From JAEULH01 sp034382075 (GTDB lineage: Bacteria > Pseudomonadota > Alphaproteobacteria > Rhodospirillales > Defluviicoccaceae): 5,943 nt of DNA. Shown in pieces: positions 1-5,614 of this stretch. The DNA lies in assembly GCA_034382075.1 (NCBI GenBank), contig JAXMOZ010000118.1, positions 1-5,943 of the forward strand, read 5' to 3'. A model generated the notes under the pieces. That model was not told the DNA's origin. It ran no database searches and worked only from the letters and a program-made list of their open reading frames with translations. Both the position numbers and the translations under genes were made by a program. The stretch's first letter is position 1; each line of letters starts with the position of its first letter.

Positions 1-1826
1 TCCAGGTGCTGGAGATGAGCCTCGACGGCCGGCCGGTGGACGTGGCGCTGGAAGCGATCATGGAGGCGCCGGGGTCGGGCATGGAGGTGGAGCGGCTCGA
101 GGCCGACCTCGCCACCTGGCGGACCACCTCCGGCAAGTGGCTGTCGATGGCAAGCGACGCGGCGCTGTCGATCGCCGGCGAGCCCGTCGAGCCCAGCGCC
201 TCGGAGGCGCTGAGGCGGACCTGGTCCTGGCGGTCGGGCTCGGGGGATCCGGCCATCTTCTGGCGGGTGGTGGCGTTCGCCCGCGGCGACGACGGCGCCA
301 GGGAGCCGGCGGTCCATGTCCAGGTTGCCCTCGAGCACGCCCGCGCCGCCGGCTGGCGGCAACTGCTGGCCGACCACGAGGCGGCCTGGGCCAAGCGCTG
401 GGCGGACAGCGACATCGTCATCGACGGCGACGAGGACTCCCAGAAGGCGCTGCGCTTCGCCATCTACCACCTGGTCAGCTGCGCCAACCCGCAAGACGAG
501 CGCGTCTCCATCGGCGCCCGAGCCCTGACCGGCGACAGCTATCTCGGCCACGTTTTCTGGGATACCGAGATCTATCTCCTGCCGTTCTACACCCTCACCT
601 GGCCGGAGGCGGCGCGGGCGCTGCTGATGTACCGCTACCACACGCTGCCGGGGGCGCGGAAAAAGGCGGAATACCTCGGCTACCGCGGCGCGATGTATGC
701 CTGGGAGTCGGCCGACACCGGCGAGGAGACCACCCCGGAGGCGGTCATCGACCACAACGGCAACATCGTTGCGGTGCTGTGCGGCACCCAGGAGCAGCAC
801 ATCAGCGCCGACGTCGCCTATGCCGTCTGGCAATACTGGCAGGCCACCGGCGACGACAAGTTCCTGCTGGACGGGGGCGCCGAGATCCTGTTGGACACGG
901 CCCGCTTCTGGTCCAGCCGGGCGACGCTGGAAGAGGATGGCCAGTACCACATCCGCGGCATCATCGGCCCCGACGAGTACCACGAGCACGTCGACGACAA
1001 CGCCTACACCAACGTCCTCGCCGGCTGGAACATCGAGCGCGGCCTCGAGGTCTGGGAAATGCTGGGGGCGCGCTGGCCACAGGATGCGGAGCGGCTGAAG
1101 GCGAAGCTCGAGCTGACCGAGGCCGAGATGCAGGAGTGGCGGAAGGTCGCAGCCGGGCTCAAGGTTCTGTTCGATCCGAAGACCAACCTGTTCGAGCAGT
1201 TCGAGGGCTTCTTCGGCCTGGAGTACGTGGACTTGGCCGCCTTCAAGGGCCGGACGGTTCCGATGGACGTGATCTTGGGGCGCGAGCGCACCCAGGCCTC
1301 GCAGGTGGTCAAGCAGGCCGACGTGGTGGCGCTGCTGGGGCTTCTGCCCCGCGACTTCAGCGCCGAGGTGCATGTCGCCAACTTCGAGTACTACGAGCTT
1401 CGCTGCGGCCACGGCAGCTCGCTCAGCCGCGGCATGCACGCTTTGGTCGCCGCCCGCCTCGGCCGCCTGGAGATGGCCATGCGCCACTTCCGCGAGACCG
1501 CGGCGACCGACCTCACCGACACCGCCATGGGCAGCGCCGGGGGGATCCACATCGCCAGCATGGGCGCGCTGTGGCAGGCGGCGGTGTTCGGCTTCGCCGG
1601 GCTGACGCTGCGCCACGCCGGGCTCGAGTTCGACCCGCACCTTCCCCCGGAATGGGGCTCGCTCACCTTCCGGGTGCAGTGGCGCGGGCGAAAGCTGAAG
1701 GTGCGGCTGGATCCCGAAGGGCTGCAGGCGACGTTGGAGGAGGGCGATCCGCTCGACGTGTTCGTGGGCAAGTCGGCGTACAGGCTCGAGGGCGACGCGC
1801 CGCACGCCATCCCGATCAAGCGGTAG
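1..1826 (+). CDS. GH65 family glycoside phosphorylase (maltose/trehalose/kojibiose phosphorylase type), 5' truncated by window edge
   Basis: The frame is open to the left edge (first full codon at position 3), so the GTG at 6 is probably internal. About 606 residues are visible against roughly 750-800 for the family; most of the N-terminal beta-sandwich is missing. Numbering from that GTG, GH65 hallmarks are HVFWDTE at 182-188, ESADTGEETTP near 235, GPDEYH with the presumed general-acid Glu324, KQAD at 436-439, and HGSSLS at 469-474. The last two segments line the phosphate site in known GH65 phosphorylases. After the (alpha/alpha)6 barrel comes a small C-terminal beta domain ending at a TAG stop. 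By family knowledge it would phosphorolyse an alpha-linked glucoside (trehalose, maltose, kojibiose or nigerose) to beta-glucose 1-phosphate in the cytoplasm. Which sugar it uses cannot be told from sequence alone. A beta-phosphoglucomutase partner, common beside such genes, could lie upstream of the window. The family call is firm; the substrate is open. Confidence 0.93.
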   Translation, partial: QVLEMSLDGRPVDVALEAIMEAPGSGMEVERLEADLATWRTTSGKWLSMASDAALSIAGEPVEPSASEALRRTWSWRSGSGDPAIFWRVVAFARGDDGAREPAVHVQVALEHARAAGWRQLLADHEAAWAKRWADSDIVIDGDEDSQKALRFAIYHLVSCANPQDERVSIGARALTGDSYLGHVFWDTEIYLLPFYTLTWPEAARALLMYRYHTLPGARKKAEYLGYRGAMYAWESADTGEETTPEAVIDHNGNIVAVLCGTQEQHISADVAYAVWQYWQATGDDKFLLDGGAEILLDTARFWSSRATLEEDGQYHIRGIIGPDEYHEHVDDNAYTNVLAGWNIERGLEVWEMLGARWPQDAERLKAKLELTEAEMQEWRKVAAGLKVLFDPKTNLFEQFEGFFGLEYVDLAAFKGRTVPMDVILGRERTQASQVVKQADVVALLGLLPRDFSAEVHVANFEYYELRCGHGSSLSRGMHALVAARLGRLEMAMRHFRETAATDLTDTAMGSAGGIHIASMGALWQAAVFGFAGLTLRHAGLEFDPHLPPEWGSLTFRVQWRGRKLKVRLDPEGLQATLEEGDPLDVFVGKSAYRLEGDAPHAIPIKR

Positions 1827-1932
1827 CGGCGGCCGGAGGGCGCACCTGCTTGGCCCGTCGCCCGCGTCGTCCCCGGCGGGGCGGCTTCCGGTAGCGGACC
1901 AAGGGCCGCGCCGGCCGAACCAAGGCAGAGCC

Positions 1933-2772
1933 GTGGCCGAGCTTTCCTATTGCGCCGAACAGGTCCGCCGGTTCGACAACGACCGCTTCCTCTGCACGCT
2001 GTTTGCCCCGCCGTTCGAGCGAGAGGCCCTGGCCGCGCTCTACGCCTTCAACCTCGAGATCGCCCGGGTGCGCGAGAGCGTCCGCGAGCCGATGCTGGGG
2101 CGGATCCGGCTGCAGTGGTGGCGGGATGCGGTTGAGGCGATCTTCGCGGGTGTGCCGCAGCGCGAGCCGGTGGCGGCGGCGTTGGCGGGGGCGGTCGACC
2201 GGTTCGGGCTCGGCCGCGAGCACCTCGACCGGCTCATCGTCGCCCGCGAGTTCGACCTCGACGACCGGCCGCCGGCAACGCTGGAGGATCTGGTCGGCTA
2301 TGCCGAGGGCACCGGCGCGCCGCTGGTCAAGCTGTCCGCCGAGGTCATGGGCGGGCGCGACCCTGGCGTCATGGCTGCCGCCGAGGATCTCGGCACCGCC
2401 TGGGCGCTGACCGGACTGATCCGCGCCGTCCCGTTCCATGCGCGGGCGAGGCGGCTTTACCTGCCGGCGGCCTTGAGCCGAAAGGCCGGGCTCGACGTCT
2501 TTGCCATGTTCGAAAGGGGCTCGACGCCCGGTCTGCCGGCGGTCATCGAGGCCGTGGCCGGGCGCGCAGAGCAGCATCTGGCCGCCGCCCGCGCCGCCCG
2601 CCGGTCAGTTCCCGCGCAGGCACTTCCGGCATTTCTACCGGCGACCTTAGCTGGGCTCTACCTGAAACGAATTGCCGCGGCCGGGTACGACCCGTTCGAC
2701 GCCCGGCTACGGGCGGTGGGGGCGCAGCGCCTCGTCGTCCTGGCGGTCAGCCAGCTCAGGCGACGGTACTGA
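1933..2772 (+). CDS. Squalene/phytoene-synthase-fold protein, NDUFAF6-like (probable non-enzymatic complex I assembly factor)
   Basis: This is a complete 279-residue protein. GTG at 1933 is chosen because an AAGG motif (1922-1925) sits 7 nt upstream and no nearby upstream ATG is in frame. The family pattern is clear: RFLCTLFAPPFERE (18-31), YAFNLEIARVRE (37-48), LQWWRDAVEAI (60-70), a GYAEGTGAPL segment (122-131), and LTGLIRAVPFHARARRLYLP (159-178). Active squalene/phytoene synthases carry a DxxxD motif at both the YAFNLEIARV and LTGLIRAV positions. Here neither has aspartates, so prenyl-diphosphate chemistry is unlikely. This matches the NDUFAF6 branch, which in mitochondria helps assemble respiratory complex I; that role is inferred for this bacterial protein. 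No membrane segment is obvious. It lies 106 bp after the GH65 gene on the same strand, and its stop is 10 bp from the convergent ankyrin gene. An alternative is a degenerate hopanoid/carotenoid synthase paralogue, but no other terpenoid genes are present. Confidence 0.85.
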   Translation: MAELSYCAEQVRRFDNDRFLCTLFAPPFEREALAALYAFNLEIARVRESVREPMLGRIRLQWWRDAVEAIFAGVPQREPVAAALAGAVDRFGLGREHLDRLIVAREFDLDDRPPATLEDLVGYAEGTGAPLVKLSAEVMGGRDPGVMAAAEDLGTAWALTGLIRAVPFHARARRLYLPAALSRKAGLDVFAMFERGSTPGLPAVIEAVAGRAEQHLAAARAARRSVPAQALPAFLPATLAGLYLKRIAAAGYDPFDARLRAVGAQRLVVLAVSQLRRRY

Positions 2773-2782
2773 CGCGCAAAGC

Positions 2783-3418
2783 TCAGCGAACGGTTCGCCC
2801 CTTGCGCTCGACGGCCTCGTCGTTGGCCAGCATCGGGCCGTCGCCCCCGTCAGCGGCATCGGCGGCCGTCGGCCGGGTCGCCGGGATGACCGGCAGGGCG
2901 GTGCCGAAGGCGGGCGCCGCCGGGTCGAACGGGTTCGGCGTGCCGGCCGGCCATTGCGGCTGGGCTGCAAGCTGTTGCGGTTGCGGCGCGGCGTTGGCGG
3001 GAACGCTTGCCGCCTTCTTGGCCAGGTTGGCCGCGGCTTGCGCTTGCGCCGGTGCGGCTGCCCGCGCCGGTTGCGTCGGCGCCCGAGAGGCGACCTCGGC
3101 GGCGGGCGTCCGGCTGTTGCGCACCGAGACCAGGAAGTGGGCGATTCGGAAATAGCCCTTGTCGACCGCGAGCTCCACCGGGGAGATGTCCCAGCGGTCC
3201 CGGGCCTCGACGTCGGCGCCGGCGGCCACCGCCGCCTCGGCGGCGGCGAAATCGTTCGTGTGCACCGCGTCGAACAGCATCTGCGTCGCCTTGTCCGGGC
3301 GCGTCTGCCCAGTGGCGACGCCCGCGGCCGAGGCCACGCTGGCCGCACAGGCAATGCTCACCGACAGGGCGACGACGGCAGCACAACGGCTGATTCGCGA
3401 TCGCGTCTGCATGGCCAT
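2783..3418 (-). CDS. Secreted ankyrin-repeat protein with Ala/Pro/Gln-rich C-terminal tail
   Basis: This is a 211-residue protein read from ATG at 3418. The frame stays open to an ATG at 3541, but the 41 extra residues would bury the signal peptide, so the shorter start is preferred; a weak GGA lies 6 nt upstream. Residues 1-32 form a Sec signal peptide: basic start, hydrophobic core AAVVALSVSIACAASVA, and cleavage likely after ASA or ASAA. Residues 46-98 form one and a half to two ankyrin repeats (LFDAVHTNDFAAAEAAVAAGADVEARD, then SPVELAVDKGYFRIAHFLV). Residues about 104-190 are low-complexity Ala/Pro/Gln with a PNPFDP stretch, probably disordered, and the end is charged. It is likely periplasmic or surface-exposed and binds a protein partner through the ankyrin face; the partner is unknown. 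The start is 247 bp from the divergent secreted protein. Signal peptide and ankyrin calls are firm; function is unassigned. Confidence 0.82.
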   Translation of the reverse strand: MAMQTRSRISRCAAVVALSVSIACAASVASAAGVATGQTRPDKATQMLFDAVHTNDFAAAEAAVAAGADVEARDRWDISPVELAVDKGYFRIAHFLVSVRNSRTPAAEVASRAPTQPARAAAPAQAQAAANLAKKAASVPANAAPQPQQLAAQPQWPAGTPNPFDPAAPAFGTALPVIPATRPTAADAADGGDGPMLANDEAVERKGRTVR

Positions 3419-3665
3419 GGATGATCCGTGCTCTCGTTTCCCCAGCAAATCTTCGCTGAGAGTGCCTACCAATTCGGCAACGAGCAACAGCAAACCGCGT
3501 CGACGGAGAGGTTTAGGCGCCGGCCATGGCGTCTTCGCCAATGCCTAAGCCATGGTGAAGATGTAGATCTTCTGGCCGTCTTGATCTTTTCAACCGGCAG
3601 TGGTCTTTTCTGTTCGACGAACGGGCGCGGGATCGGCCGTGCGGCCGTGGCGGGAGGTCAAGAAC
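3419..3665. promoter_or_regulatory. Divergent intergenic region between the two secreted-protein genes
   Basis: These 247 bp separate the start of the ankyrin gene (minus) from the start of the four-cysteine protein gene (plus) and must hold promoters for both. The stretch around 3570-3610 is noticeably more AT-rich than its surroundings. A TTGATC hexamer at 3581-3586 could be a plus-strand -35 box, but the -10 position 17 nt further (TCTTTT) is poor, so no promoter is assigned. There is a short inverted repeat GAAGAT-gtag-ATCTTC at 3557-3572 and another, GGCCG-tg-CGGCC, at 3635-3646 in the probable 5' leader. Either could be an operator or chance; nothing ties them to a known regulator. Confidence 0.4.
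3652..3657 (+). promoter_or_regulatory. Shine-Dalgarno site (GGGAGG) that fixes the start at 3666
   Basis: GGGAGG lies 8 nt before ATG at 3666. The same frame also opens at 3600, but that start has no comparable site and would put 22 residues ahead of the signal peptide, so 3666 is the better start. Confidence 0.7.
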
Positions 3666-4169
3666 ATGGACAAGAACACGGTCCGGCGCCGCCGGAACTG
3701 GAACAGGGCTGCGGCGTTCGCACTCGTCGCGGCGCTGGCCGTCGTAGTGGCGGCGCCATCGGCTTGGGCGGCGCCCGCCTGCGCCACCGCGGAGGACGAG
3801 GCGACGCTCAACGCCCGGGTGCTGCAGACCGAGCTCATGGTCGCCGCCTTGGCCTGCGGCGAGCAGCAGCGTTACAACGACTTCGTCAAGACCTTCAAAA
3901 CCGAGCTGTCGCAACGCGGCCGGATGCTTCGCGCCTACTTCAAGCGCGTCCATGGCGCGAGCGGCGAATCGCGGATGAACGCCTTCGTCACCAAGCTGGC
4001 CAACGACGCCTCCCAGCGCACCGCCAACGCCCCCGACGCCTACTGCGCCGCGGCGGCGAAGCTGTTCAACGACGTGCTGGCGGCATCGCCGCGAGACTTC
4101 ACCCGCATTGCCGCGAGGCCCGAGCTCGGCGGCCGCCACGGCTACGCCCGCTGCCGCCCGGGAAGCTGA
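3666..4169 (+). CDS. Small secreted four-cysteine protein of unknown function
   Basis: This is a 167-residue protein starting at ATG 3666 behind a strong GGGAGG site. Residues 1-35 form a Sec signal peptide: Arg-rich start (RRRRNWNR, 7-14), core AAAFALVAALAVVVAA, and cleavage probably after SAWA (residue 35). The mature chain of about 130 residues looks helical and has four cysteines (39, 64, 127, 163), enough for two disulfides in the periplasm. Distinctive stretches are TELMVAALACGEQQRYNDFV (55-74) and MNAFVTKLANDASQR (104-118). It resembles conserved hypothetical secreted proteins I associate with alphaproteobacteria, but I cannot name a characterised family. No catalytic motif or further membrane segment is seen. 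It is divergent from the ankyrin gene, which is also secreted; a shared role is only a guess. The end (HGYARCRPGS) is plausible because it carries the fourth cysteine. The next plus-strand DNA is transposon-associated. Confidence 0.8.
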   Translation: MDKNTVRRRRNWNRAAAFALVAALAVVVAAPSAWAAPACATAEDEATLNARVLQTELMVAALACGEQQRYNDFVKTFKTELSQRGRMLRAYFKRVHGASGESRMNAFVTKLANDASQRTANAPDAYCAAAAKLFNDVLAASPRDFTRIAARPELGGRHGYARCRPGS

Positions 4170-4173
4170 AGCG

Positions 4174-4199
4174 AGGTGCAGGCAGGTTGATCAGCACCT
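4174..4199. repeat. Short inverted repeat downstream of the four-cysteine gene
   Basis: AGGTGC (4174-4179) and GCACCT (4194-4199) form a perfect 6-bp stem around a 14-nt loop, starting 5 nt after the stop codon at 4169. There is no T-tract, so it is not a convincing intrinsic terminator, though it could act as a weak one or protect a 3' end. Confidence 0.3.
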
Positions 4200-4234
4200 G
4201 TTGGACCGCGCGGTAACCAGCCTGTCTGTTCGTC

Positions 4235-4257
4235 ATGGCCGCACTCATTGCGGCCAT
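4235..4257. repeat. Perfect 9-bp hairpin (ATGGCCGCA / TGCGGCCAT)
   Basis: ATGGCCGCA (4235-4243) is followed by a 5-nt loop CTCAT and then its exact reverse complement TGCGGCCAT (4249-4257). No T-run follows on either strand, so it is not a classic terminator. It sits between the four-cysteine gene and the IS4 copy. Twenty of its 23 bases recur, with two changes, on the far side of the IS4 copy at 5580-5599. It may be a REP-like palindrome or a transposon-end remnant. Confidence 0.6.
4238..4257 (+). repeat. 20-nt direct repeat, left copy
   Basis: GCCGCACTCATTGCGGCCAT here matches GCCGCACTCCTTACGGCCAT at 5580-5599 at 18 of 20 positions in the same orientation. The two copies bracket the IS4 transposase remnant, with starts 1342 bp apart. 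This is longer and less exact than the 9-13 bp target duplications typical of IS4 elements, so it is probably not a simple target-site duplication. Confidence 0.55.
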
Positions 4258-4345
4258 TCCACGTCTTCAATGGACCCCCGGAACAAGTCCACTGCTGTCC
4301 GGCATAGCTTTTGCTGGGGCTGTTTTTGGCGTTTCGGTTGCTGGG

Positions 4346-5489
4346 TCATGTTCTTGACCAAGCGAGCGCCAGCTGGTTGCCGTGGTTTGGTCGTGGTCGC
4401 TCCGGGTCGAGCAGCTGGTCGATGCGGCGGCGGTGCATCAGATTGGCGCGGACCAAGCGGGCGAAGGCGAGCGGGCCCCTCGGCGCCTTGTGGGCGGCGT
4501 GGGCGAGGCGCAGCAGCAGGAAGGCGATGAGCGCGACCGCGACCTGGATACGCACGGCGTTCTCGCTGGTCCCGAGGAAGGTGCGGATCTTCAGTGTCTG
4601 CTTGACCCAGCTGAAGAACAGCTCGATGCCCCAGCGGCGTTTGTAGAGGTCGGCGATCTCTTCGGCGCTGGCTTCGAGGTCGTGGAGAGGATGCGCAGGA
4701 TCTTGCTGGTCTCCATCCTGACGCAGACCTCGCGCACCTCGGCGAAGAACGGGTTCTTGCGGCTCGCCGCCTGGCGCGCCGGCAGCTTCCCGACCCGGTC
4801 GGAGAGGATGTGGCCGCCCTCGGCGACCGGGCGCTCTTCGCTGCAGGCGAGCGGGGTGGACCGCTTGAAGCGGGTGACGATGCGGCAGCCGGCGGCGTGC
4901 ATCTTATATAACGCCATGCCCAGCCGATGAAGCCGGCGACGGCGGCGGCGGCATCGTCGGCCATGTCGTGGGCGGCGGTGATGTCGTTGACGTTGGCGGC
5001 GCTTACCGCCGCGTAGATCGGCTGATCGGCGGCCGCGTCGTAGATCACGTGCACCTTGGCGCCGCAGGTCGTCGCGGAGAAGCGCCCCCAGGTGCTCTCC
5101 GCCGTCAGCCGCACGCCGGTGGCGTCGATCAGATAGACGCTCTCCGCCACCTCCCGCCGCAGGCTCCGGTGCGCCCTTTGCGCCAGGATCGCGAACAGCT
5201 CGGCGAAGATCTCGGCCGGCCGCCTGGCATGGGCGTCGGCCAGCGTCGAGCGGCGCACCGGCACACAACCCAGGTGGTACAGCCGCGCGCGATGGCTCGT
5301 CAGGCCGGTCTCGATCTCGCGCAAGCTCGAAGCCCCGGCAAACTGGGCATAGAGAAGGGTGATGAAGTGGCTCTTGGTCGAAAATCCCCGCGACAAGGCG
5401 TCACCACCGTGCGCCGCCACCAGCCGTTCGAACTCCGGCCAGGGCACGTGGTCCAAGATCCCGTGGAAAACGCTATTCCGATGCCCCAT
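4346..5489 (-). pseudogene. IS4-family (YREK group) transposase, disrupted by two frame changes
   Basis: It begins at ATG 5489 behind a strong AAGGAGG site. Frame A opens MGHRNSVFHGILDHVPW, the N-terminal domain usual for this IS4 group, and carries the first catalytic aspartate at Asp122 (LIDATGVRL). It stays recognisable to AANVNDITAAHDM (ending at 4962). Between 4961 and 4903 the expected YVFDxGYYDY motif with the second catalytic aspartate is absent. Recognisable transposase resumes in frame B at MHAAGCRIVTRFKRSTPL (4902) and runs to KILRILS. At 4681-4683 a one-base loss (most likely AAC to AC) shifts to frame C. Frame C reads DLEASAEEIADLYKRRWGIE and an intact YREK motif (Y-x2-R-x3-E-x6-K), then ends at TGA 4346-4348. 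The rejoined length of about 380 residues fits the family. Frame A happens to stay open to 4245, but that distal part is a shadow. The family call is firm, and loss of function is very likely. Confidence 0.88.
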
Positions 5490-5498
5490 GGTGGTGAT

Positions 5499-5505
5499 CC
5501 TCCTT
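5499..5505 (-). promoter_or_regulatory. Shine-Dalgarno site of the IS4 transposase (AAGGAGG)
   Basis: Read on the minus strand, AAGGAGG sits 9 nt before ATG 5489. It is a near-perfect site, which fixes that start over the overlapping open frame from 5599. Confidence 0.75.
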
Positions 5506-5579
5506 CCGAGTCCGGTGTCGCCTTCAACATCCGAGCGGAAATGGAATCAATCCCCTGCACCCAGTCAAGCAATACCGGT

Positions 5580-5599
5580 GCCGCACTCCTTACGGCCAT
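5580..5599 (+). repeat. 20-nt direct repeat, right copy
   Basis: This is the partner of the copy at 4238-4257 (18 of 20 identical). It lies between the IS110 stop codon (5615-5617) and the tentative right end of the IS4 copy (5578). It can still fold imperfectly: GCCG (5580-5583) pairs with CGGC (5593-5596). The two base differences break the perfect palindrome seen on the left. Confidence 0.55.
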
Positions 5600-5614
5600 C
5601 TACCGTGGACGGTG

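Larger units (their letters stand above)
4299..5578 (-). mobile_element. IS4-family insertion sequence remnant (boundaries tentative)
   Basis: The region is anchored by the broken IS4-type transposase at 4346-5489. The ends are set by a possible imperfect terminal inverted repeat. CCGGCATAGCTTTTGCTGGG at 4299-4318 pairs with CCGGTATTGCTTGACTGGG read on the minus strand from 5578 to 5560, matching at 15 positions with one gap. That gives about 1.28 kb, reasonable for a one-gene IS4 element. I see no matching target duplication directly outside these points, so the true ends could be elsewhere, for instance nearer the 20-nt direct repeats. The transposase is in three frames, so the copy is probably immobile unless supplied in trans. 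Confidence 0.5.

Noticed and set aside
137..1894. A 585-codon open frame on the plus strand overlapping the GH65 gene
   Set aside because: Its protein is dominated by Arg, Gly and Ala with no domain, and it overlaps a clear GH65 sequence in another frame: a high-GC shadow.
1827..1932. Possible terminator or promoter between the GH65 gene and the next gene
   Set aside because: Only very short GC palindromes (such as CCCCG-g-CGGGG) and a 9-nt repeat CGGTAGCGG are present. There is no T-tract and no recognisable -35/-10 pair.
1816..2577. A 253-codon minus-strand frame opposite the squalene-synthase-fold gene
   Set aside because: It has Arg/Pro-rich, patternless protein with no ribosome site, and the plus-strand protein is clearly real.
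3398..3425. Lipoprotein signal in the ankyrin protein (SIAC around residue 24)
   Set aside because: The residue three before the cysteine is Ser rather than Leu/Val/Ile, and the hydrophobic stretch continues past it to a good ASA cleavage site.
3600..3665. Upstream start at 3600 for the four-cysteine protein
   Set aside because: It would place 22 residues before the signal peptide and has no good ribosome site, while ATG 3666 has GGGAGG 8 nt upstream.
4245..4900. Continuation of transposase frame A down to 4245
   Set aside because: Past about 4960 this frame gives Ser/Arg/Pro-rich sequence, while the true transposase continues in the other two frames. The open stretch is due to GC content.
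5300..5599. A minus-strand frame starting at 5599 (MAVRSAAPVLLDWVQGID)
   Set aside because: The first residues look protein-like, but it overlaps the IS4 leader and gene in a different frame and has no clear ribosome site.
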